From Bacteroidales bacterium UBA2632 (GTDB taxonomy: Bacteria; Bacteroidota; Bacteroidia; Bacteroidales; Dysgonomonadaceae): 6,084 nt of DNA. Below the pieces are notes generated by a model. It ran no database searches. It was given only the letters and a program-made list of their open reading frames with translations, and was not told where the DNA came from. Within the stretch, counting starts at the first letter, position 1. Each line of letters opens with the position of its first letter. Shown piece by piece: positions 1-6,084 of the stretch. The position numbers and the translations under genes are program-made. The stretch lies in assembly GCA_002359825.1 (NCBI GenBank), contig DENY01000007.1:3940-10023 (forward strand), given 5' to 3'.

Positions 1-529
1 GGGTGGAAGACAAAAAAGAACTGACCCCAAATTTGGAAACATCTATGATCACTTTGCATTAACCTATACCTACACAAGTGGTGCAAAAGCATACTTCTCG
101 TGTCGTCAACAAAACAATACAAGCCCATCGTATGGATTAGATCTTGTTGGTTCTGACGGGGACTTAATTGTAAACAATCGCACTGGAGTTCACGAAATTA
201 AAGGACGAAGACCCTATAAATATGAAGATGCAACAAAATTTACGGATGATAAATCTTATGAAAACAAAGAAGTTAGCAGGGGCATGTATCAACAAGAACA
301 TGACGAGCTTTTTGCTTCAATACGATCAGGCAAACCCATTAATGATGGTGAATGGATGACTCGTTCTAATTTAGTTGCAATAGCTGGACGAATGGCTGCT
401 TATACAGGACAAACAATTTTGATAGAAGATGCTTTGGCCTCAGAAGAAGTGCTTTTTCCCAGAAACTTGTCTTGGAATACAAAGCATGATATTCCGATTG
501 CAATACCCGGTATTACAGAATTTAAATAA
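1..529 (+). CDS. Gfo/Idh/MocA-family oxidoreductase, C-terminal part (5' end outside window)
   Basis: The reading frame is open from base 2 and ends at TAA 527-529, giving 175 visible residues. The first residues carry GGRQ, then GNIYDHFALTY and a CRQQ motif, followed by MYQQEHDELFASIRSGKPIND and GRMAAYTGQ, ending in a PIAIPGITEF tail. This block is characteristic of the C-terminal substrate-binding domain of Bacteroidota and planctomycete Gfo/Idh/MocA proteins. The NAD(P)-binding Rossmann domain and any Tat or Sec signal lie upstream and cannot be seen. Family members oxidise or reduce sugar hydroxyls using a nicotinamide cofactor. The substrate cannot be read from this fragment. Only 13 bases separate it from the DUF1080 gene, so the two are probably co-transcribed and may act in turn on 3-keto sugars (inference). 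The family call is firm; the specific reaction is not. Confidence 0.93.
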   Translation, partial: GGRQKRTDPKFGNIYDHFALTYTYTSGAKAYFSCRQQNNTSPSYGLDLVGSDGDLIVNNRTGVHEIKGRRPYKYEDATKFTDDKSYENKEVSRGMYQQEHDELFASIRSGKPINDGEWMTRSNLVAIAGRMAAYTGQTILIEDALASEEVLFPRNLSWNTKHDIPIAIPGITEFK

Positions 530-542
530 ACAATAAAATATT

Positions 543-1256
543 ATGAGAAAAGAGACTTTAATTATTTGCATGCTTCTTTCGGCTTTCCTACTGAACACAA
601 GCAACGGATTTTCACAAGACTTGGTAGCAGAATTTGGTAAGACTATGCACATGAATAGTGTTTTGAGTGGTGAACTGGAAAATGCTCAACCCGTAAAATG
701 GTATCAAGTGAATACAGATGAAGATTCATGGTGGCTTGATGGCGATATTTTGAAAACAACGGGATTACCCATCGGAGTGATACGCAGCGAAAAAGAATAT
801 GAAAACTTCATAATGCACGTGGAGTGGAGTCACCAAGAAGCAGGAGGAAACTCTGGTGCTTTTGTTTGGAGCGATGCTATACCTCAAAGCAACAGACTTC
901 CCAATGGTGTGGAAATACAAATGCTAGATTTGGAATGGGTAAAACTGAACACCCGCGATGGTGTAGAACCTCCTATAGCTTATGTGCATGGTGAGGTATT
1001 TGGAGTGGGGGGTGTAGAAATAACGCCAGAAAATCCAAGAGGAAGTCGGAGTAAATCTACAGAGAACCGGGTACTGGGAAAGAAAGAATGGAACACTTAT
1101 GATGTTGTTTGTATTGACGGAAACATCAAACTATCCGTCAATGGTAAGTATGTAAATGGTATAACCAACTCCTCTCAACGCAAAGGTTATATTTGCTTGG
1201 AGGCTGAAGGAGCAGAAATACATTTTAGAAACATCCAAATCATCGAGCTGGATTAG
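543..1256 (+). CDS. Secreted DUF1080 protein, 3-keto-disaccharide hydrolase family
   Basis: A 237-residue protein with an N-terminal signal peptide: Arg/Lys at 2-3, a hydrophobic stretch at about 6-18, and likely cleavage near FS|QD at 24-25. There is no lipobox, so a soluble periplasmic protein is expected. The rest is one DUF1080 (PF06439) beta-sandwich domain. Visible marks are WWLDGDILKTTG (63-74), a strand with NFIMHVEWSH (88-97), GGNSGAFVW (101-109), GVEIQMLD (122-129), EWNTYDVVC (182-190), SVNGKYVNG (198-206) and the closing GYICLEAEG/IHFRNIQI (215-233). Family members are known to break the glycosidic bond of 3-keto glycosides; the exact substrate is unknown here. ATG 543 is chosen because it directly precedes the signal peptide and lies 13 bases after the oxidoreductase stop. 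The start region is A/T-rich with no Shine-Dalgarno motif, as is usual in Bacteroidota. A hairpin terminator follows. Confidence 0.93.
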   Translation: MRKETLIICMLLSAFLLNTSNGFSQDLVAEFGKTMHMNSVLSGELENAQPVKWYQVNTDEDSWWLDGDILKTTGLPIGVIRSEKEYENFIMHVEWSHQEAGGNSGAFVWSDAIPQSNRLPNGVEIQMLDLEWVKLNTRDGVEPPIAYVHGEVFGVGGVEITPENPRGSRSKSTENRVLGKKEWNTYDVVCIDGNIKLSVNGKYVNGITNSSQRKGYICLEAEGAEIHFRNIQIIELD

Positions 1257-1308
1257 GTTTTGGAGTGGAATGAATCTCTAAAAAGTATAAAATTACAATA
1301 AGTCGGAT

Positions 1309-1350
1309 AGAAGGAACGGGAATTATTTCTCGTTCCTTCTTTTATATTTT
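1309..1350 (+). terminator. Rho-independent terminator after the DUF1080 gene
   Basis: Perfect 10-bp inverted repeat: AGAAGGAACG at 1309-1318 pairs with CGTTCCTTCT at 1331-1340. It can be extended by a G-T and a G-C pair (1319/1330, 1320/1329), leaving an 8-base loop. A T-rich tract (TTTATATTTTTATT) follows directly on the plus strand, so it should end the oxidoreductase-DUF1080 transcript. It lies in the 103-base gap between convergent genes. Read from the minus strand, the hairpin has no T-run after it, so it is probably weak for the TPR transcript. Confidence 0.87.
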
Positions 1351-1359
1351 TATTGCAAA

Positions 1360-2199
1360 CTAATCCGCTTTCTTTATCCAAGGGTGCAACAACTCAGACT
1401 CCATGCCCAACTCTTGTGCCTTCTTGAAATCACTTCGTGCCGCCAATTTGTCAAATTGCTTCAATCTCAACTGGCCCCTCAAAAAGTAATACATGGGATT
1501 GGCAAACTCGTGCGCTGATGCAGCTTGTAGGTCAGCCGAAAGTCTTGATAGTTGATCGAGATGCAAGTAGCACTCTGCTCTTTTCAAATAAAGATCAGTC
1601 ATTTCGGGATAGTCTTTTAGTACAGCGGTATATGTTTTTTCGGCTTCTCCCCACTCCCCGTCTAATCGATACAACAAAGCCTTGCCCAATAAGCCAAAAG
1701 GCGAGAATTCACCATTGCGCTCTGCCACTTCAAAGTCTTTTGCTGCACCCACTCTATCTTTTATTTCCAGTTTGAGAACACCACGATTATAAAGTGCCTC
1801 AACATCCAATGAATCAATTGAAAGCAGTTTGTCATAATCTTCTCTGGCTTCGTCCCATCGTTCCATCTCCATTAATAAGCCTGCACGTTGGTGCAAAATA
1901 AAGGCTGATTCGGGATGTTTGTTCAAAGCGGTAGTGATTGAGATATAAGCTTCATCCATCTTACCCAAATGCTGTTGTATTGTACCTAAGCTTGTCATCA
2001 GCCACGAATTGTTTTTGTTTTTCGGTTCACTCATTATTGCTTGGTTCAATGCAAACTCCGCACTATCCAATTGGTTTTTTTCCATATAATCGGCCGATTT
2101 GGTAACCCACTGCTTATAGGTTGGTGTTACATAATCTTGTGCAAATCCTGTGGATGCAATACTGAGGATAAGGAATAGTCCTATAATTTTCTTTTTCAT
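1360..2199 (-). CDS. Secreted tetratricopeptide-repeat (TPR) protein
   Basis: A 279-residue protein. It starts with a clear Sec signal peptide: KKK at 2-4, a hydrophobic core at about 5-16, and cleavage predicted after GFA at 18-20. No lipobox is present, so a periplasmic location is expected. The mature part is helical and made of about seven 34-residue TPR-like units, roughly at 27-60, 65-98, 99-132, 133-166, 167-200, 201-234 and 235-268. Recognisable repeat residues are LDSAEFALNQAI (44-55), MDEAYISITTALNKHP (81-96), WDEAREDYDKLLSID (115-129), ALYNRGVLKLEI (135-146) and WGEAEKTYTAVLKDYP (183-198). TPR arrays bind other proteins; no enzymatic domain is seen and the partner is unknown. It lies downstream of and in the same direction as dpp11, but 236 bases and a strong hairpin separate them. 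No good TAnnTTTG box was found ahead of it, so its promoter is unresolved. ATG 2199 is fixed by the signal peptide. Confidence 0.9.
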   Translation of the reverse strand: MKKKIIGLFLILSIASTGFAQDYVTPTYKQWVTKSADYMEKNQLDSAEFALNQAIMSEPKNKNNSWLMTSLGTIQQHLGKMDEAYISITTALNKHPESAFILHQRAGLLMEMERWDEAREDYDKLLSIDSLDVEALYNRGVLKLEIKDRVGAAKDFEVAERNGEFSPFGLLGKALLYRLDGEWGEAEKTYTAVLKDYPEMTDLYLKRAECYLHLDQLSRLSADLQAASAHEFANPMYYFLRGQLRLKQFDKLAARSDFKKAQELGMESELLHPWIKKAD

Positions 2200-2337
2200 A
2201 TAATAAGTTGTATTTGTATTTGATGTACCCTCACTTAGAGAGGTTTTGTTGTGTATAGTTTAATAAACGGATAAGAGAAAGATTAGTTCTTCATATTTAA
2301 TAAGATGATCGTCTTTGTAGTAGATGGTATAAGAATT

Positions 2338-2373
2338 ATCCCTTTCCAAAACTAATTATTTTTGGAAAGGGAT
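2338..2373 (-). terminator. 14-bp perfect hairpin downstream of dpp11, probable terminator
   Basis: Bases 2338-2351 (ATCCCTTTCCAAAA) and 2360-2373 form a perfect 14-bp inverted repeat with an 8-base loop (2352-2359). It lies 62 bases beyond the dpp11 stop and 138 bases before the TPR start codon. Read on the minus strand, the stem is followed by AATTCTTATACC, which is A/T-rich but has no clean T-run. Termination may therefore be partial, allowing some read-through into the TPR gene. An mRNA-stabilising 3' end or a processing site is an alternative role. The structure is certain; its function is inferred. Confidence 0.6.
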
Positions 2374-2435
2374 AGGTTGAATATTTGACCACATGTGATG
2401 TCTTATACCTTCGATTACTACAGCCTTTAGAGGCT

Positions 2436-4604
2436 TCAATTAATATCCATTTCCTCAATCAAATGAGTTGCTCCTGCAAACTTGTCAATTATAAACAATA
2501 CATAGCGGATATCCACAATGATGCTGCGTTGATAATCGGGCAAGAATTGAATATCGCCACCAACTCCTTCCCAATTGCGGTCGAAATTGATACCAATCAA
2601 TTCACCATTTCCATTCATCACGGGGCTGCCAGAGTTTCCTCCAGTTGTGTGCGTAGTGGCAGCAAAATCAATGGGCATTTTGCCATTGGCCATTTTGTAG
2701 GGACCAAAGTCCTTGGCTTCGTAAAGCTCTTTCAACTTATCGGGCACAACAAACTCCCAGTTGTTAGGGTCCTCCTTTTCCATAACCCCATCAAGCGTTG
2801 TTTGGTGTCCATAGTATACACAATCGCGTGGCTCGTATCCTTTCACTTGACCATAGCTCAAGCGCCAGGTTAAGTTGGCATCGGGGAAATAAGTATAAGG
2901 CCCATCCATTTCCAGCATTCCTTTGAGGTAAGTTCTGCGTGCTTTATTAAATGGATTGTCGTAAGCACTCAATTCAGTTCTCAGATGAGAAAATTCATCG
3001 TTCACCGATTTGGCAAAGTTAATCATCGGGTCGTTCTCTAACTGCTCTACAGTGTGATTACCCGATATAAACTCCTGCATATTCTCTTCGCTACCGAAAA
3101 TAGAATTCTCAAACAGATAATCTACATAAGCATCCACATCACCCCCAAAGTCATCATCGATGGAGCGCAATGCAACGGGAAGGCTTTCGTAGGGCACAAG
3201 AACCATGTATTCTTCCAACATCACTTTGGCCACTTTCTTATCTACAAGACTACTGTAATCTTTGTCAGCGAACTTCCTATAATCGGCCATTAGATTCAAC
3301 ATTGCCTTTTCTTTTGCAGCTTCGTCTTTGTCGTTGAGTGCTTTAATCAATGAATCGACTGAAGACAAAGGAATTTTAGAAAACTCAATACCGCCTCTGA
3401 TTCCTTCGTTTAGCATCCAGCTTCTGAAGCGTAAGTCGGCACGTTCTTTTACAATATTCTCAATTTTACCCAAGGCATCAATATACTCCTGTTTGTTATT
3501 TTGTTTTGCCCACGATAGCAATCTATCCTGTTGTTCCTTCTTTTGCGCTTCAAAATCACGCATGCCAATGGCCCAACTTGTACCGATTGCGTTTTTGAAC
3601 CCATTGGTAGAACCTGAGTACTTCGAAGCATACTGAATATTCACTTCGGGATCATCAAGCATCTTTTCCAACATAGCCTCTTGCCTAATCTCGCGCATGT
3701 TTATTCTCACTTCGTTGTCAATATCGCGGCGTTCTTGCACTTCCCACGAAGTGTAAAACTTATTGGTTGTTCCTGGAAAGCCAAGCAACATAGCAAAATC
3801 ATTTTCCTCTACACCTTTGGTAGATATCTTGAGCCAACGTTTGGGTTGCAATGGTACGTTGTCTTCGGCATATTCAGCGGGGTTGCCATCTTTGTCTGCA
3901 TAGATACGAAACACAGAGAAGTCTCCCGTATGGCGTGGCCATGTCCAATTGTCAGTATCTGCACCAAACTTACCAATGGAGCTAGGTGGTGATCCTACCA
4001 AACGAACATCTGAGAATATTTTTTTGGTGAACATGTAGTATTGGTTGCCACTGTGAAATGGTTTTATCTCTACATCAACTCCTTTGTTCTCTTGCAAATA
4101 TTTCACACCCACCATATCGCGGGCTAAGTTATTGAGGTAGTTAGGAGACAGAAAGAAAACACCATCGACATCTTTGTCTTTGTCTTCTTCCAAACATTTG
4201 AGAACGAAGTCGGTTACATCTTCTATCTTTTCAATGAAGGTTACAGTCAATCCAGGATTGGGTAACTCCTCCGCTTGCGACATGGCCCAAAATCCTTTTT
4301 CCAAGTAATTATTTTCTAAGGTAGAGTGACTTTGTATCTGCCCATATCCGCAATGATGATTGGTGATCACCAATCCTTGCGATGAGATAACCTCTCCCGT
4401 GCAACCTCTACCAAATTGCACTACTGCATCTTTGAGTGAGTTGCCCGTGGGGTCGTAAATATCTGTATCCTGAAGCTTTAATCCCATTGCTTGCATCTCT
4501 GCCAACTTTTGCTGTTTCAACAAATGCAACATCCACATGCCCTCATCGGCAAAAGCGAACGAAACGAATAGTCCTATTAACAGGGTGAGAATTGTTTTTT
4601 TCAT
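2436..4604 (-). CDS. dpp11: S46-family dipeptidyl-peptidase, DPP11 type (Asp/Glu-specific)
   Basis: A complete 722-residue serine exopeptidase, the usual length for family S46 (PF10459). The signal peptide spans about 1-19, and the mature protein begins DEGMW, the normal start of secreted S46 enzymes. The chymotrypsin-like triad is intact: His84 in TNHHCGYG, Asp228 in WPRHTGDF, and Ser658 in TTGGNSGSP. Cys68 and Cys85 sit where a family disulfide is expected. The substrate N-terminus site motifs DTDNW (216-220) and NFDRNWEG (673-680) are present. Arg676 corresponds to Arg673 of Porphyromonas gingivalis DPP11, which selects Asp or Glu at P1; DPP7 enzymes have Gly there. Phe674 matches the P2-preference Phe671. 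The region around 320-560 is the S46 helical domain. The protein should release X-Asp and X-Glu dipeptides from oligopeptides in the periplasm, feeding peptide uptake. It is transcribed away from the YccS-like gene. The ATG is fixed by the signal peptide; no Shine-Dalgarno motif is seen. Confidence 0.96.
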   Translation of the reverse strand: MKKTILTLLIGLFVSFAFADEGMWMLHLLKQQKLAEMQAMGLKLQDTDIYDPTGNSLKDAVVQFGRGCTGEVISSQGLVITNHHCGYGQIQSHSTLENNYLEKGFWAMSQAEELPNPGLTVTFIEKIEDVTDFVLKCLEEDKDKDVDGVFFLSPNYLNNLARDMVGVKYLQENKGVDVEIKPFHSGNQYYMFTKKIFSDVRLVGSPPSSIGKFGADTDNWTWPRHTGDFSVFRIYADKDGNPAEYAEDNVPLQPKRWLKISTKGVEENDFAMLLGFPGTTNKFYTSWEVQERRDIDNEVRINMREIRQEAMLEKMLDDPEVNIQYASKYSGSTNGFKNAIGTSWAIGMRDFEAQKKEQQDRLLSWAKQNNKQEYIDALGKIENIVKERADLRFRSWMLNEGIRGGIEFSKIPLSSVDSLIKALNDKDEAAKEKAMLNLMADYRKFADKDYSSLVDKKVAKVMLEEYMVLVPYESLPVALRSIDDDFGGDVDAYVDYLFENSIFGSEENMQEFISGNHTVEQLENDPMINFAKSVNDEFSHLRTELSAYDNPFNKARRTYLKGMLEMDGPYTYFPDANLTWRLSYGQVKGYEPRDCVYYGHQTTLDGVMEKEDPNNWEFVVPDKLKELYEAKDFGPYKMANGKMPIDFAATTHTTGGNSGSPVMNGNGELIGINFDRNWEGVGGDIQFLPDYQRSIIVDIRYVLFIIDKFAGATHLIEEMDIN

Positions 4605-4619
4605 TCTATAGTATGTTAT

Positions 4620-4680
4620 TAATGTGTGTATGATTATAAAGTATAAAGATAGGAAATTTTTTCATTGCTTCTAATGTGTG
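4620..4680. repeat. Pair of 9-bp direct repeats in the divergent intergenic region
   Basis: TAATGTGTG occurs at 4620-4628 and again at 4672-4680, 52 bases apart start to start, close to five helical turns. The copies flank the candidate dpp11 -7 box. This arrangement could serve a regulator that loops DNA or binds both sides of the promoter, but two short copies in A/T-rich DNA may also be chance. Confidence 0.3.
4644..4674 (-). promoter_or_regulatory. dpp11: Candidate Bacteroidota-type promoter of dpp11
   Basis: On the minus strand, TATCTTTA (4651 down to 4644) matches the -7 consensus TAnnTTTG except at the last base. Nineteen bases upstream lies TTAG (4674-4671), a 3-of-4 match to the -33 TTTG. 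Transcription would begin about 30-35 bases before the ATG at 4604. The spacing is right but both boxes are imperfect in a very A/T-rich stretch. Confidence 0.33.
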
Positions 4681-4771
4681 CTATTTTAAATATTGAGGGT
4701 ACTAACGAATCTTTAGGACCTCTTGCGAAGTTTTAAAACTGTGAAGAATATAAATAATGATACATATTACG

Positions 4772-4779
4772 TACTTTTG
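4772..4779 (+). promoter_or_regulatory. Bacteroidota -7 promoter box (TAnnTTTG) for the YccS-like gene
   Basis: TACTTTTG is an exact match to the sigma-ABfr -7 consensus TAnnTTTG. Its end is 33 bases before the ATG at 4813, implying a leader of roughly 25-30 bases. No TTTG or TTG is seen 19-21 bases upstream, so the -33 element is weak or absent. A 12-bp palindrome, AGTTTTAAAACT, lies further upstream at 4729-4740. Confidence 0.55.
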
Positions 4780-4812
4780 CACTTTCAATTAAAGTAATAA
4801 ATATAGACCCCC

Positions 4813-6084
4813 ATGATGCATTATCTCAATTTGATAAAGGATACACTAAAAAAAATATGGATAAACGTATTTTGGAAAAGCCCGCCCCACCTTTGGGCAC
4901 TTAAGGTAACTGTTTCCATAGCGTTTTTGGTTATTCTCGCCGAAATATTATTCGACAATTCTTTTATAGCTACCACATTAGCGCTGGGCGTAGTGGCTAT
5001 GGCATTGGGAGAGACGGATGTTCATCCGCGTGGACGCTTAAAATCGTCGGGGATTACTTTAGTATTGTTTTTATTGTCAAGTAGTATTGTGGGACTTCTA
5101 TCTCCTTATCCAATTATATTTGGTGTTGTTTTGGGACTGATGATTTTCTCGCTAACACTTTCGGCAGGTATCAGCTCACGTCTGCAAGGAATTACATTTG
5201 GCACGATGCTCATCATTACATATACTATGTTGGGAGTCGATTCAGGCGCGCCGTGGTTTTATCAGCCATTATTGTATATGGTGGGAGCAACTATCTATTC
5301 TACCGTTTCAATTTTGCTGCTTTATTTGAAACCTTTGCGGTTGTTGCGTGGAGAACTTTCAAATGGATTTGCTTATTTGGCAGACTATATCGATGTAAAA
5401 GCCCAACTATTCCCTAGCAAGCCACAAGAACAAGAGCGTTTGCGAAATCAGTTGGCACAACAAAGTATTCGATTAGCACAACAAATAGAAGTATGTAAAA
5501 AAGATTTGTATAGTTATTCTTCCGAATCAAATGCAGAAATGCGTGCTGTGGTAGATATATTTTACCGCAAATGGTTTCTGTTGCAAGAGATGCAAGAACG
5601 TGCCACTTCGAGTCACGAGCAATACGACATTCTGAGTGGACAGGTGAAAAACAGTGATTTAATTGAGGGATTTGGACAGTTGATGCGACAAATTGCAAGT
5701 GCTATGCATTTGTTTGCAGAATCAATTCTCACCAATGAAGTCTACAAACACCCTATCTCGTTGGTGTGGACAATAACAGCATTGAAAAATATGCTTGAAG
5801 GTGAAAAAGAAACCAACGATGCGCACCATAACACTTTGACTTTGTTGATGAACAACCTCAGCGGATTGGAGCAAAGTCTGCGTAATGAAGAAAAAGCAGA
5901 ACGTCAAATCGAGATTTCTGAATTCAATTCTCAACGTCCTCAACGGCAACCACTCTCCGCAATTCTAACACCCCGACATCCACGTTTCCGTTTTGCAGTA
6001 CGCTTAACACTTTGTATGATATTGGGCTATGCTACAATGCATCTTTTCCATATCGAAAAAGGAGCTTGGATATTGCTGACTTCG
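4813..6084 (+). CDS. yccS: YccS/FUSC-family inner-membrane protein (3' end outside window)
   Basis: The frame stays open for 424 codons from ATG 4813 and exits the window in frame, so no stop is seen. After a short amphipathic start come about six membrane segments (approximately residues 29-47, 50-65, 80-97, 100-117, 126-142, 150-172). A conserved loop GETDVHPRGRLKS (66-78) sits between the second and third. A soluble, Gln/Glu-rich helical region covers about 175-390. A second membrane set then begins with FRFAVRLTLCMILGYATMHLFHIEKGAWILLTS (392-424). This fits the N-terminal FUSC-like domain (PF12805) followed by the start of the FUSC_2 module (PF13515), as in E. coli YccS, which is about 700 residues, so roughly 300 residues should lie beyond the edge. 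FUSC relatives such as AaeB export aromatic acids, but the substrate of YccS-like proteins is not established. ATG 4816 is an equally possible start. Confidence 0.88.
   Translation, partial: MMHYLNLIKDTLKKIWINVFWKSPPHLWALKVTVSIAFLVILAEILFDNSFIATTLALGVVAMALGETDVHPRGRLKSSGITLVLFLLSSSIVGLLSPYPIIFGVVLGLMIFSLTLSAGISSRLQGITFGTMLIITYTMLGVDSGAPWFYQPLLYMVGATIYSTVSILLLYLKPLRLLRGELSNGFAYLADYIDVKAQLFPSKPQEQERLRNQLAQQSIRLAQQIEVCKKDLYSYSSESNAEMRAVVDIFYRKWFLLQEMQERATSSHEQYDILSGQVKNSDLIEGFGQLMRQIASAMHLFAESILTNEVYKHPISLVWTITALKNMLEGEKETNDAHHNTLTLLMNNLSGLEQSLRNEEKAERQIEISEFNSQRPQRQPLSAILTPRHPRFRFAVRLTLCMILGYATMHLFHIEKGAWILLTS

Noticed and set aside
440..652. 70-codon minus-strand frame across the oxidoreductase-DUF1080 junction
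   Set aside because: It overlaps the ends of two well-supported plus-strand genes and has no domain or promoter support.
1437..1775. 112-codon plus-strand frame opposite the TPR gene
   Set aside because: Antisense to a clear signal-peptide-plus-TPR gene; no recognisable domain or start region.
2390..2397. CACATGTG 8-bp palindrome in the dpp11-TPR gap
   Set aside because: Eight-base palindromes are expected by chance many times in 6 kb, and it sits at no promoter.
2422..2435. AGCCT-TTAG-AGGCT mini-hairpin directly after the dpp11 stop codon
   Set aside because: Only a 5-bp stem with no T-run on either strand; too weak to call a terminator, and the stronger hairpin lies 49 bases further on.
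2385..2873. 162-codon plus-strand open frame opposite the 3' end of dpp11, and similar frames at 3054-3293, 3328-3636 and 3681-3992
   Set aside because: They lie antisense to a complete, motif-intact S46 gene, resemble no family, and look like low-complexity reverse-strand translation. They are shadows.
5414..5949. Minus-strand frames of 94 and 75 codons at the right end
   Set aside because: They are antisense to the YccS-like reading frame, which is open over the whole stretch and has conserved motifs.

Overview
The window looks like chromosomal DNA of a Bacteroidota species, probably Bacteroidales or a relative. The evidence is: Gfo/Idh/MocA and DUF1080 genes side by side; an S46 dipeptidyl-peptidase very close to the Porphyromonas DPP11 type; AT-rich start regions without Shine-Dalgarno motifs; and a TAnnTTTG promoter box. 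The species cannot be named from this sequence. No rRNA, tRNA, CRISPR array, insertion sequence, phage gene or other sign of recent transfer was seen.

Layout. Bases 1-529 (+) are the 3' end of a Gfo/Idh/MocA-family oxidoreductase. After 13 bases comes a secreted DUF1080 (3-keto-disaccharide hydrolase family) gene at 543-1256 (+), closed by a strong hairpin terminator at 1309-1340. Two minus-strand genes converge on it: a secreted TPR protein (1360-2199) and, upstream of that, a complete S46 dipeptidyl-peptidase with DPP11-type specificity residues (2436-4604). A 236-base gap with a 14-bp perfect hairpin separates these two. A 208-base divergent intergenic region then leads to a plus-strand YccS/FUSC-family membrane protein, which starts at 4813 and runs open off the right edge.

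How the genes work together. The first pair fits the oxidation-based route of glycoside breakdown: an oxidoreductase makes a 3-keto sugar and a DUF1080 protein cleaves the 3-keto glycoside. The second block concerns peptide use: DPP11 releases dipeptides with Asp or Glu in second position in the periplasm, and the TPR protein next to it has no assigned role. The YccS-like gene is a separate, divergently transcribed unit. The region reads as ordinary core-type metabolism, and I found no convincing undescribed system. The points most worth checking are the oxidoreductase-DUF1080 pair and the control region between dpp11 and the YccS-like gene.
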